Source: Archangium primigenium (GTDB lineage Bacteria > Myxococcota > Myxococcia > Myxococcales > Myxococcaceae). From it: 64,000 bases of DNA. Below are positions 55,964 to 64,000 of this stretch, in pieces. Numbering within the stretch: the first letter of the stretch is position 1; each line of letters opens with the position of its first letter. Position numbers and translations under genes: made by a program. The notes under the pieces are model-generated. The model was not told the origin of the DNA. It searched no databases and saw only the letters and a program-made list of their open reading frames with translations. The stretch spans positions 1,736,001 to 1,800,000 of the forward strand of contig NZ_JADWYI010000001.1 of NCBI RefSeq assembly GCF_016904885.1, in the 5' to 3' direction.

Positions 55964-57388
55964 CTAGAACTGGAAGTACACGTAGGGACGCGTTTCGACG
56001 GAGGCGAGGTGGCGCACCCCCAGGCCCACCGCCACGAGCACCACCGCGCGCACCGGCACCGGCATCCGCACGAAGAGCTCGCCCGCCTGGTGGAACCAGC
56101 GCAGGGGCGTCACGTGGCTCACCACCGCCACCGCCAGCATCACCCACACGAGCGTGCTCACGTTGGCCAGGCCCAGGCTGCCCTCCAGCATCCGCGCGTA
56201 CATCTCCCCGGCGTGGGCGAGCGTGGGCGAGCGGAAGACGACCCGCGTGAGCACCACCACGCTGAAGGTGGCCAGCATGCCGAAGCCCGCGCGCACCACC
56301 GCCGCCGGGCCGTGCTTGGGCGGCTTGCCCGTCATCCACCACCACACGCGGATGACGCACTCCATGGCGCCGTGGGACAGCCCCCAGATGGCGAAGCGCC
56401 AGTCCGCGCCGTGCCACAGGCCGCCCAGCCCCATCACCACCATCAGGTTGAAGAGCGCCCGGGGCCTGGACACCCGGTTGCCGCCCATGGGCCGGTACAG
56501 GTAGTCGCGCAGCCACGTGGACAGGCTGATGTGCCAGCGGCTCCAGAACTCGAAGAGGTTGGTCGCCAGGTAGGGCCGGTTGAAGTTCTCCTCGAACTTG
56601 AAGCCGAAGAGCGCCGCGGTGCCAATGGCGATGTCCGAGTACGCCGAGAAGTCGAAGTACAGCTCGAAGCTGTAGGCCACCGCCGCCACCAGGCACTCGG
56701 CCGAGGTGTACGCCTCGGGCGTGGCGAACACCGGATCCACCAGCCCGCTGCCCAGCACGTCCGCGATGACGAGCTTCTTGGCCAGGCCCACGGCGATCCG
56801 GTACAGCCCCTGGCCGCCCTGCTCGGTGGTCAGCGTGGGCACGTCCTCGAAGCGCTCGATGAGGTGCGAGGCGCGCACGATGGGGCCCGCCACCAGGTGC
56901 GGGAAGAAGAGCAGGTAGAGCAGGTGCTCGAAGTACGTGTGCTGACGGGAGATCTCCCGCCGGTAGTTGTCGATGACGTAGCTGAGCGCCTGGAAGGTGA
57001 AGAAGGACAGGCCCACGGGCAAGAGCAGCCCGAAGGGCTCCGCGCGCACGTGCACGCCCAGGGGCTCGAGCAGCACCCGGGCCGACTCGCGGAACAGGTC
57101 CGCGTACTTGAAGGTGCACAGCACGCCCAGCGTGCTGACGATGGAGACGACGAGCAGGGCGCGGCGCACGCCATCCGAGCGGTAGCGCCACATGCCCCGG
57201 ATGCACAGGTGGTTGACGCCCGTGGCCACCGCGAAGAGCAGCAGGGGCAGGGGCGTCCACATGCTGTAGAACAGCAGGCTCGCCCCCATCAGCACGCCCA
57301 GCCGCGGCCACTTGTGCTGGCTCACCGCCCAGTACAGGACGAAGGTGGCGGTGAGGAAGAACAGGAACTGGAGGCTGTGGAAGTACAC
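55964..57388 (-). CDS. MBOAT-family O-acyltransferase (AlgI-like)
   Basis: A 474-residue polytopic acyltransferase with a GTG start. MBOAT signatures are FWSRWHISLSTWLRDYLYRPMGG and the catalytic-His region GGLWHGADWRFAIWG. Such proteins bring acetyl groups across the membrane for O-acetylation of exopolysaccharide or peptidoglycan. The start codon follows the stop of the SGNH gene by 1 base, so the two are coupled and form the usual MBOAT-SGNH acylation pair. Confidence 0.93.
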   Translation of the reverse strand: MYFHSLQFLFFLTATFVLYWAVSQHKWPRLGVLMGASLLFYSMWTPLPLLLFAVATGVNHLCIRGMWRYRSDGVRRALLVVSIVSTLGVLCTFKYADLFRESARVLLEPLGVHVRAEPFGLLLPVGLSFFTFQALSYVIDNYRREISRQHTYFEHLLYLLFFPHLVAGPIVRASHLIERFEDVPTLTTEQGGQGLYRIAVGLAKKLVIADVLGSGLVDPVFATPEAYTSAECLVAAVAYSFELYFDFSAYSDIAIGTAALFGFKFEENFNRPYLATNLFEFWSRWHISLSTWLRDYLYRPMGGNRVSRPRALFNLMVVMGLGGLWHGADWRFAIWGLSHGAMECVIRVWWWMTGKPPKHGPAAVVRAGFGMLATFSVVVLTRVVFRSPTLAHAGEMYARMLEGSLGLANVSTLVWVMLAVAVVSHVTPLRWFHQAGELFVRMPVPVRAVVLVAVGLGVRHLASVETRPYVYFQF

Positions 57389-57389
57389 G

Positions 57390-60146
57390 TCAGCGGCCTT
57401 CCGAGGCGAGGGCGGGGGGCGGGTGCTGCTTGAAGGCCTCGTAGGCCGACTGGAGGTCCGCGAGCAGCAGGCCCGCCAGCCGCTGATAGCCCTCGGGTGT
57501 CAGGTGCGTGCCGTCCGCGTGGCCCAGGCCTTCCTTCTGCCAGCGCAGCATGGCGCGCTCGCCACCCATGGCGGCCCGGGCGGACCAGTACGCGCAGCCC
57601 TGCTCCCGCGCCACCTCGGGCAGCACCGTCACCACCGTGCCCAGGCTCGGGGTCTCCTCCCACGTGCCTTCCGCGCGCTGCTGTTGCCGGTCCGTGGTGC
57701 CCAGCACGAGGCACTCGGCGCCGCCCGCGTCGTGCTTGAGCCGGGCGATGAGGGCGCCGTAGTCCGCGCGCAGCGTGGCGGCGTCCAGCGTCGGCAGCGC
57801 GCTCTCGTTGGTGCCGTACCAGAAGACGAGCAGCTGGGGCTTGCGCGAGGACAGCTGCGCGGCGAGCGCCTGGGGCTCCAGGGTGGCCACGGTGGCGGCG
57901 GTGGCGCCCGGCAGGCCCACGGCGTCGTAGGTGACGCCGGGCCGCTCCAGGTCCAGCGCCGCGCCGAGCACCGTCACGGGGCCTCCCCCCGCGTTGGTCA
58001 CCGAGAGCAGGTGGGCGGGGCCCGGCACGGGGAAGGAGCGCACGCGCACCGTGGGCGTGGTGAAGGGCTCGGGCGGAGGCGGCTCGGGAGAGATGGCCGC
58101 GCCGTCCACCTTCACGTCCAGGCGGCCCGCGCCGGGTCCATCCAGCCAGTACAGGGACAAGCGCGCCGTGGGCGTGACGGCCGAGGCACAGCCCTCGCAG
58201 AAGCGGATGCGCCACTCGGCGCCCGGCGCCCCCACGGCGCGCACGCCGCTCAGGCCCCAGGCCTGGCCGGGCGAGGCCGTCTCCAGCGCGTCCTCCATCG
58301 TCCACTCGCCCAGCAGCTCGCGGGACACGCCCGAGGGGGTCAGCCGATCGGAGGCCCGGCCCGCGGCGACGAAGCCCCGGCCCGCGTCGCCCAGCCGCTG
58401 GCTCAGCGCGCCGCGCAGGGTGTCGGTGAAGTAGTGCGAGGCCGTGTGCGAGGCGCCCAGTTGGAGGATGCCCAGGCGCGTGGGCTCGCCCTTCTCCAGG
58501 GCGAGCATGCGCGTGAAGGTGGCGCTCAGCGCGCGGTCGGCGTCCCGCAGGCCCGGCGGGTCCACGAGCGCCACGCGGGGCGGCGCGCTCGCGGCATAGG
58601 CCCGCTGGAGCGACAGGTCGAAGAGGTGCCCGAGCAGGTTGGAGCCCTTGGCGCGCGGGTGGATGAGGTCCGCGTTGAGCATGCCGGCCGACAGCCACTG
58701 GATGGCCGAGCCCTCGTCGCCCATGGCGGTGAGCGCGTCCCAGTAGGCGCAGCCGCCCTCGCGCGCCACCTCGTGGAAGATGTCCGCCACGGCGCGCGAG
58801 CCCCGGCGCGGCACCAGCTCGCCGCCCAGCGTGCGCACCGCCGCGTCGATGGGGGACCAGACGAGGCACGCGGCATCCGGCACGGACTCGCGCACGCGCC
58901 GCACCAGCTCGCGCGCCTCCTCGCGGATCTCCTCGGGCTTCGTCCAGTCGCGCGACAGGCGGAAGGCCTCGTTGCCGCCGAACATGAGCACCACGAGCGC
59001 GGGCTTGCGCTGGCGCATCTGGGCGCGGAAGTAGGGCGCGTGCGCGCGCAGGAAGACGCCCGCGTACGCCCCCGGCAGGCCGAGCGTGTCGTACACCACG
59101 CCGGGCTGGCCGTTCTCCAGGGACACGCCGTGCAGCTCCACCTTGCCGCGCGTCCTGAGCGTCAGCGTCTGCAGGCCCTCGGGCAGCTTCACCCGGGCGG
59201 AGGCCACCTCGGCGGGCGTCCAGCGCATCTGCACGCGCTGCAGGGGCTTGCCGTCCGCGAGCAGCTGCAGCGAGCCGCCTCCGGGCTGGGCGAGGAAGAA
59301 GATCTCCGCGGTGCGCGCGTCCTCCACCGCGAAGCGCACCTCCTGCACGCTCGAGACGCCCGCGGCGAAGGCCACGCCGGAGAAGGGCAGGCGGTCGCGG
59401 GGCGGTGCCCGGTCGATGACGCGGATGAACTCCCACCCGGGCGAGGCCACGCCCGCGCGCACGCCCCGACCCGAGCGCGTGGGCCGGTCCACATAGAGGA
59501 AGCCCTTGCCGCCCGAGCCATGGCGCGCCTGCAGCCGCTCGCGCACCACGTCGGTGATGTGGTCCGAGGCGATGAGCGAGTCGCCCAGGTGCTCCACGCG
59601 CACGGGCGTGGTGCGGCGGCCCTCGTGCAGGGCCCGCAGTGCCTCGAAGAAGGGCGCGAGGCCATGCTCCTCGCAGCCCTGGGGCCCCATGCGCCGGCAC
59701 CCCAGGTCCACGTCCACCTGCCGGGCGCCCATCTTCTCACCCAGCGCCTCCAGCTTGAGGGCCGAGGCGAGCATCGGGCCCGAGAGGCCCGCGAGCCCCC
59801 GGGGATCCACGGGCGCCCCGGGGTCCGTCGCTCCCGCGGGCGTCCCCCCCGCATCGGGGCTCGGCGGCTCGACGACGGCCACGGCCTCCTCGGGCTCCTC
59901 GTCGGGCAGCTCTGGCACCTCGGGCGAGTGCGTGTCCGCGTCGGGCTCCACCCCCACCGACTTGCGGCTGGCGCTGGAGGTGGTGACGAGCGCGAGCAGC
60001 TGCGGCCCCACCGGTCCTCGGCCGAGGCTGGGGATGGGACGCAACGCCTCCGGAACCGGGGCGAGGGACAACCCCACCGCGAGCGCGAGCGACAGGGCGA
60101 GGGTCAACCCGACCGATGTGTGCTTGGACTCCAACGCGGTCGGCAT
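57390..60146 (-). CDS. Tandem SGNH/GDSL-hydrolase-fold protein (AlgX/AlgJ-like partner)
   Basis: A 918-residue exported or membrane-anchored protein. The ATG at 60146 starts a hydrophobic segment (VGLTLALSLALAVGLSLAP); an upstream in-frame TTG at 60173 is less likely. After a Pro/Asp/Glu linker come two SGNH domains. Domain 1 has LGDSLIASDH with Ser190, LMFGGNEAF and DLIHPRAKGS. Domain 2 has LGASHTASHY with Ser566, FWYGTNES and DGTHLTPEGYQ; its block I reads GAS where GDS is usual. The protein is expected to transfer acyl groups from the MBOAT to a surface glycan. The duplication is unusual. Confidence 0.88.
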   Translation of the reverse strand: MPTALESKHTSVGLTLALSLALAVGLSLAPVPEALRPIPSLGRGPVGPQLLALVTTSSASRKSVGVEPDADTHSPEVPELPDEEPEEAVAVVEPPSPDAGGTPAGATDPGAPVDPRGLAGLSGPMLASALKLEALGEKMGARQVDVDLGCRRMGPQGCEEHGLAPFFEALRALHEGRRTTPVRVEHLGDSLIASDHITDVVRERLQARHGSGGKGFLYVDRPTRSGRGVRAGVASPGWEFIRVIDRAPPRDRLPFSGVAFAAGVSSVQEVRFAVEDARTAEIFFLAQPGGGSLQLLADGKPLQRVQMRWTPAEVASARVKLPEGLQTLTLRTRGKVELHGVSLENGQPGVVYDTLGLPGAYAGVFLRAHAPYFRAQMRQRKPALVVLMFGGNEAFRLSRDWTKPEEIREEARELVRRVRESVPDAACLVWSPIDAAVRTLGGELVPRRGSRAVADIFHEVAREGGCAYWDALTAMGDEGSAIQWLSAGMLNADLIHPRAKGSNLLGHLFDLSLQRAYAASAPPRVALVDPPGLRDADRALSATFTRMLALEKGEPTRLGILQLGASHTASHYFTDTLRGALSQRLGDAGRGFVAAGRASDRLTPSGVSRELLGEWTMEDALETASPGQAWGLSGVRAVGAPGAEWRIRFCEGCASAVTPTARLSLYWLDGPGAGRLDVKVDGAAISPEPPPPEPFTTPTVRVRSFPVPGPAHLLSVTNAGGGPVTVLGAALDLERPGVTYDAVGLPGATAATVATLEPQALAAQLSSRKPQLLVFWYGTNESALPTLDAATLRADYGALIARLKHDAGGAECLVLGTTDRQQQRAEGTWEETPSLGTVVTVLPEVAREQGCAYWSARAAMGGERAMLRWQKEGLGHADGTHLTPEGYQRLAGLLLADLQSAYEAFKQHPPPALASEGR

Positions 60147-60253
60147 GAGACTGGCTTTTGAGCGCCGGGTCAAAACTCCGGCTCAAGGTCGTGGGGCATC
60201 CAGACGGACGAGCCCCTGGCGGGCGGCGGGCAAGCGGCTATGGTGCGCCGCCC

Positions 60254-61318
60254 ATGGCACTCCATCCCGTCATCATGGCCGGTGGCTCCGGCACCCGTTT
60301 CTGGCCCCTGTCGCGCAAGGCGCGCCCCAAGCAGTTCCTGCCCCTGGCCTCCAAGAGCCCGCTCATCACCGACACGGTGTCGCGCCTCAAGGGCCTGGCC
60401 TCGGTGAAGGACACGCTCGTGGTCTGTGGCCCGGTGCACGCGAAGCAGGCGATGCGCCTCGTCAAGGGCCTGCCCAAGGGCAACCTCCTGGTGGAGCCCG
60501 TGGCGCGCAACACCGCGCCGGCCATCGCGCTCGCGGCCCTCACGGTGGCCGCCCGCGACCCGGAGGGCATCCTGGTGGTGCTGCCCTCGGACCACCACGT
60601 GGCGGACACGAAGGGCTTCCGCCAGACGCTCGCCGAGGCGGCGCGCGTGGCCGCCGGGGGCCACCTGGTCACCCTGGGCATCAAGCCCCACCGCGCCGAG
60701 ACGGGCTACGGCTACATCCAGGTGGGCGAGGCGCTGCCGGACGGGGGCCGCCAGGTGAAGGCCTTCCGCGAGAAGCCGGATCCGGAGACGGCCCAGCGCT
60801 ACGTGACGTCGGGCGAGTACCTGTGGAACGCGGGCATCTTCGTCTTCCGCGCGGACGCCATCCTGGCGGCCTTCGCCGAGCACATGCCGGAGATGGGCAA
60901 GGGGCTCAAGGCGCTGCGTGAGGCGGTGGGCAAGCGCACCTGGGCGGGCGTGCTCAAGCGCGTCTTCCCGAAGCTGCCCTCGGTGTCCATCGACTATGGC
61001 GTCATGGAGAAGGCCAAGAACCTGGCGGTGCTGCCGGGCGACTTCGGCTGGTCCGACGTGGGCTCCTTCGCCGCGCTGCCCGAGGTGCGCCCGGCGGACG
61101 CCCACGGCAACGTCGTCTCCGGACCGGAGGCGGTGCTGGTGGACTGCAAGGGCTGCGTGGTCGTGGGGGACAAGCGGCCCCTGGCGCTCGTGGGCCTCAC
61201 GGACATGGTGGTGGTGGACTCGGGGGACGCGCTGCTCGTGGTCCCCAAGGACAAGAGCCAGGACGTGCGCAAGGTGGTGGAGGCGCTCAAGGCCCGCAAG
61301 CGCGAGAAGTTCCTGTAG
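60254..61318 (+). CDS. Mannose-1-phosphate guanylyltransferase
   Basis: A 354-residue enzyme making GDP-mannose from mannose-1-phosphate and GTP. Signatures: IMAGGSGTRFWPLSRKARPKQFL, VEPVARNTAPAIALA, LPSDHHV, KAFREKPDPE and YLWNAGIFVF. It lacks the C-terminal phosphomannose-isomerase domain of bifunctional AlgA/ManC. It is divergent from the SGNH gene (107-base gap). GDP-mannose would feed surface polysaccharide or glycosyltransferases such as that at 10.2-11.7 kb, which is an inference. Confidence 0.95.
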   Translation: MALHPVIMAGGSGTRFWPLSRKARPKQFLPLASKSPLITDTVSRLKGLASVKDTLVVCGPVHAKQAMRLVKGLPKGNLLVEPVARNTAPAIALAALTVAARDPEGILVVLPSDHHVADTKGFRQTLAEAARVAAGGHLVTLGIKPHRAETGYGYIQVGEALPDGGRQVKAFREKPDPETAQRYVTSGEYLWNAGIFVFRADAILAAFAEHMPEMGKGLKALREAVGKRTWAGVLKRVFPKLPSVSIDYGVMEKAKNLAVLPGDFGWSDVGSFAALPEVRPADAHGNVVSGPEAVLVDCKGCVVVGDKRPLALVGLTDMVVVDSGDALLVVPKDKSQDVRKVVEALKARKREKFL

Positions 61319-61341
61319 CCTTTCGAGCAGTCCGCGCACCC

Positions 61342-61370
61342 GCGCGCTTCCCGGCGTGCCTTCGTTTTTT
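61342..61370 (+). terminator. Terminator after the GDP-mannose synthesis gene
   Basis: A 6-bp stem (GCGCGC / GCGTGC, one G-T wobble) is followed after 5 bases by a run of six T. The short stem makes it moderate. Confidence 0.5.
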
Positions 61371-61537
61371 CAGGGCCGGATTTGTAGAAATGACGGGGCG
61401 GCTTCACCGGCGTTCCGCGCTTTCTCGCTTCGCCTCCACTTGCCGTGTCGAATAGCCCCCAGCGCAAGGGGTGCACGAAGGTTGCAGAGTTCCTCCGGCA
61501 CGCCGCCGTTCAGGCAGGCGTGGCTTCGGGGGCGGCG

Positions 61538-63355
61538 ATGGGTTGTGAACACTGTTTCACCGAGCATGAAGCGGGCGCCGGGTGCACCCGGGACGACTTC
61601 GCGGACGAGGCGCTGGCGGGCATGGGCTATGGCCCCCTGGTGCTCGCGCGCAAGCTCGGCACGGGTGCGCTGGCGAGCGTGTACCTCGCCGAGCACCGCG
61701 CGACGGGCGCCCACTTCGCGGTGAAGGTGCTGCACCCGCACCTGGCGCGGCTGCCCGCGGTGCTCCAGCGCTTCTACGCGGAAGGGCGCTCGCTGCAGCA
61801 GCACCTGGTGCACCCCAACGTGGCGCGCGTGCTCGACGTGCGCCAGGCGCCGAGCGGCCACCACTGCATGCTCATGGAGTACGTGGACGGCACCGCCCTG
61901 TCGCACCTGCCGCTGCCGCTGTCGCCCGCGGAGGGCGTGGCGCTGCTGCTGCAGGTGCTCGACGGCCTGGAGGCCGCGCACGCCCAGGGCATCATCCACC
62001 GGGACCTCAAGCCGGAGAACCTGGTGCTGTGCACGGACCGCGACGGGACGCGGCGCGTGAAGATCCTCGACTTCGGCATGGCGGGGCCGCTCTCGGCGGG
62101 CCTGTCCGACGCGGAAGTGGCCTCGGGCATGGTGGTGGGCAGCCCCGCCTACCTGGCGCCCGAGCTGTGGGTGCGCTCCGAGCCGGATGGCCGCGCCGAC
62201 CTGTACGCGCTCGCGGTGCTGGGCTACCGGTTGCTCACGGGGCGGCTGCCCTTTGGCGGCGGGGGCCGCATGGGCGAGATGCTGCTCGTGCACGAGCCGA
62301 CCGTGCCGATCGCCCCGCACCTCCTGGAGGAGCAGGTGCCGCCGGCGCTCTCCTCGGTGCTCTTGCAGGCCCTGTCGCTGCGTCCGGACGAGCGCTTCGC
62401 GAGCGCCCGGGCCCTGCGCGCCGCGCTGCAGGAGGCGCTGCGGCGGCCGGCGTTCGGGTGCATGGCGCCCATGGCCTTCCAGGTGCGGGTGGAGGACGCG
62501 CTCGGCCGGGGGCTGATGCCGGTGTTCGTCAACGACGTGAGCGCCGAGGGCCTGCGCATCGCGTGGGACGGGGCCCTGCCGCGCCTGGGCATGCGCCTGG
62601 ACGTGGAGCTGTCGCTCAATGGCTGGGTGCTCGCGTGCGCCGCGGACGTGGTGCGGCTGCTGCCCACGGAGGAGGCGCGCACCTGGGGCGGCCGTCAGGG
62701 CTTCATCCTGCACTTCTCCGAGCCGTCCGAGGACGTCCAGCGGCTCATCGCCCAGGCGCTCGCGCCGGCCCCGGTGGAGGCCGAGCCGGACACGGAGCTC
62801 GCGCAGTTGCTCGCGCGCGCCACGGCGTGCAGCCAGGATCCGTATTCGCTGCTGGCCATCCACCCGCATGCGGACTTCGCCGAGGTGCTGCGGCGCGTGG
62901 CCCAGGCCGAGCGGCGGCTGGAGCCCTTCCGCCAGCGCATCCTCCCGGAGACGCAGCGCCAGGCGCTCGAGGCCCTGCGCAACAAGCTGGAGCTGGCCCG
63001 GCGCACGCTGGGCGAGCCGGTGGCGCGGGCGCGCTTCGATGCGTCGCGGGGCAACTTCCGCGGGGTGGCGCAGTGCCTGGCCGCGGGGATGCCGCCCGCG
63101 TCGGTCAACCGCCTGCGCCAGGCCTTCCTCGCGGCGCGTCCCGAGGCGGAGGGCCGCGCGAGAGCGATCTTCGACAAGGGCATCCTCATGGAGGCGCAGA
63201 ACGCGCTGGACGGCGCGATGGAGCGCTACACGGAGGCGCTGCGGATGGACCCGCTCAACGTCTCGCTGCACCGCTACTACCACGCGCTGGCGCGGCGGCT
63301 GCGGCAGTCCAGCGTCCGACTGCCGGCCGTGCAGTCGCAGGCCGCGGCGCACTGA
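61538..63355 (+). CDS. Ser/Thr kinase-PilZ-TPR fusion protein
   Basis: About 605 residues. The frame is open from a GTG at 61445; ATG 61538 was chosen because it begins a Cys-containing lead (MGCEHCFTEHEAGAGC), perhaps a metal site. The kinase domain runs to about residue 300 (LGTGALASVYLAEH, FAVKVL, IIHRDLKPEN, LDFGMAG, LAPELW). A PilZ domain follows (about 310-405; NDVSAEGLRI gives the DxSxxG motif). No RxxxR motif is visible before it, so c-di-GMP binding is uncertain. The C-terminus is helical with one TPR (ILMEAQNALDGAMERYTEALRMDPLN). No membrane helix is seen. Confidence 0.88.
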   Translation: MGCEHCFTEHEAGAGCTRDDFADEALAGMGYGPLVLARKLGTGALASVYLAEHRATGAHFAVKVLHPHLARLPAVLQRFYAEGRSLQQHLVHPNVARVLDVRQAPSGHHCMLMEYVDGTALSHLPLPLSPAEGVALLLQVLDGLEAAHAQGIIHRDLKPENLVLCTDRDGTRRVKILDFGMAGPLSAGLSDAEVASGMVVGSPAYLAPELWVRSEPDGRADLYALAVLGYRLLTGRLPFGGGGRMGEMLLVHEPTVPIAPHLLEEQVPPALSSVLLQALSLRPDERFASARALRAALQEALRRPAFGCMAPMAFQVRVEDALGRGLMPVFVNDVSAEGLRIAWDGALPRLGMRLDVELSLNGWVLACAADVVRLLPTEEARTWGGRQGFILHFSEPSEDVQRLIAQALAPAPVEAEPDTELAQLLARATACSQDPYSLLAIHPHADFAEVLRRVAQAERRLEPFRQRILPETQRQALEALRNKLELARRTLGEPVARARFDASRGNFRGVAQCLAAGMPPASVNRLRQAFLAARPEAEGRARAIFDKGILMEAQNALDGAMERYTEALRMDPLNVSLHRYYHALARRLRQSSVRLPAVQSQAAAH

Positions 63356-63401
63356 GCCCCCATTCTGGACAGCCGGGGCGCGTGGGCGGTAGACGCGCGC
63401 C

Positions 63402-64000
63402 ATGGCCACTCGCGCCCATTTATGGGGTCCGCTCGCCCTGAGCCTGCTGGGCACGGGGTGCCTCGGACATCGGGGACTTTCCGTCCAGACCACGGACTCG
63501 GCGACGAGCGTCTGCCTGCGCACTCCCGCCTGTGTCACACGCGCCCCGGGCGAGGAGGCCCTCCTTCCGTGGCTGTCGCGCACGGCGGAGGCGGCCCGCA
63601 CGGCGACCGCGGTGATGCGCCTGTTGGACGCGGCGCAACTGGCACGTGTCCAGGAACTCGTGGTCCAGTGCGCGAAACGGGCGAGTGACGCGGTCGACCA
63701 GTCGGACGACGTACTGCGCGGACGAAGCCCGGACCGGGAGGAGTGCCAGCGGGTGGTGCGCCGGGAGAACGGGCGTGACGTGACGCGCGCCATGGACCTG
63801 GGAAACAAGAAGCACGCGGCGGCGATGGACTGCCTCCGCCAGCAACTCGGGAAGTACTTTCCCGAGCACTTCAGCCTGGAGCCGCGCTACCAGAAGGACC
63901 TGGACACGGGCCGCTGGACGCGGCTCGACCCCGAGCAGGTAAAGGAGTGGGTGTTGCTCGGGATGACGGGGCGGCTCGTGGGCTCGCTGGCGCCCGACGT
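63402..64000 (+). CDS. Lipoprotein cut by the window edge, possible nuclease toxin
   Basis: The frame opens at ATG 63402 and runs off the window (199 complete codons). A signal peptide with lipobox LLGTGC comes first, then a helical region (LLPWLSRTAEAARTATAVMRLLDAAQ), then CQRVVRRENGRDVTRAMDLGNKKHAAAMDCLRQQL, FSLEPRYQKDLDTGRW and GRLVGSLAPDV at the edge. From memory, the last part resembles myxobacterial lipoproteins whose C-terminus continues PDVVIH, a possible start of a PD-(D/E)xK-like nuclease core. Toxin function is therefore only a guess. Any immunity gene would be downstream, outside this window. Confidence 0.6.
   Translation, partial: MATRAHLWGPLALSLLGTGCLGHRGLSVQTTDSATSVCLRTPACVTRAPGEEALLPWLSRTAEAARTATAVMRLLDAAQLARVQELVVQCAKRASDAVDQSDDVLRGRSPDREECQRVVRRENGRDVTRAMDLGNKKHAAAMDCLRQQLGKYFPEHFSLEPRYQKDLDTGRWTRLDPEQVKEWVLLGMTGRLVGSLAPD

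Overview
The window is GC-rich, densely packed bacterial DNA. It looks myxobacterial (Myxococcota, probably Cystobacterineae such as Archangium, Cystobacter or a relative). The grounds are very strong G/C at third codon positions, many lipoproteins with Asp/Ser/Gly/Pro-rich spacers, Ser/Thr kinases fused to signalling domains, an AgmX/PglI-type protein, and hprK/rapZ beside a mannose-type PTS. The genus is an inference from style. No tRNA, rRNA, CRISPR array, insertion sequence or prophage was seen, and no gap between genes exceeds about 300 bases.

Layout. 0.2-8.1 kb: two overlapping lipoproteins, an FHA-GAF-cyclase-like protein, a Ser/Thr kinase with a membrane anchor, an orphan ABC ATPase and a small lipoprotein. 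8.3-11.7 kb: a CLC chloride channel and a convergent GT22-like glycosyltransferase. 11.7-18.4 kb: hprK-rapZ followed by PTS EIIA, EIIB, EIIC, EIID, HPr and EI. 18.4-22.1 kb: phosphate group with two DUF47/PhoU-like proteins, a PiT transporter, MgtC and a lipoprotein; one DUF47 gene has a possible Pho box upstream. 22.2-25.4 kb: FGGY sugar kinase plus a sphingosine-1-phosphate-lyase-like PLP enzyme. 25.4-30.2 kb: urease operon ureD-ureAB(fused)-ureC-ureF-ureG. 30.3-33.7 kb: MlaC-like/RND pair resembling HpnM/HpnN. 33.9-35.2 kb: metK with a classic terminator. 35.2-38.6 kb: tandem DUF4139 (MuiA-like) proteins.

38.6-48.6 kb (minus strand) is the most unusual part: one tightly overlapped ten-gene operon. 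In order it encodes a lipoprotein, a small outer-membrane beta-barrel, a TPR-like protein, a FlgO-like/beta-barrel protein, a TPR lipoprotein, MotA, MotB, a natural chimera of the FliF C-terminal half with FliG, a Gly-rich lipoprotein and an AgmX/PglI-type TonB-like protein. It combines a proton-driven stator and a rotor-like protein with envelope parts reminiscent of the myxobacterial Glt/Nfs machines. No flagellar export, rod, hook or filament gene is present. This is the best candidate for an undescribed system.

48.8-55.0 kb: HtrA protease, YchJ-like protein, UppP, a Nudix CoA pyrophosphatase, a PAS-PAS-GAF histidine kinase and a stand-alone receiver. 55.0-61.3 kb: a PH-like membrane protein, an MBOAT plus tandem-SGNH O-acylation pair, and mannose-1-phosphate guanylyltransferase, suggesting decoration and supply of a mannose-containing surface polysaccharide. 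61.5-64.0 kb: a kinase-PilZ-TPR fusion and a truncated lipoprotein that may be a nuclease toxin.

Long open frames antisense to real genes are common because of the GC content, and were treated as shadows.
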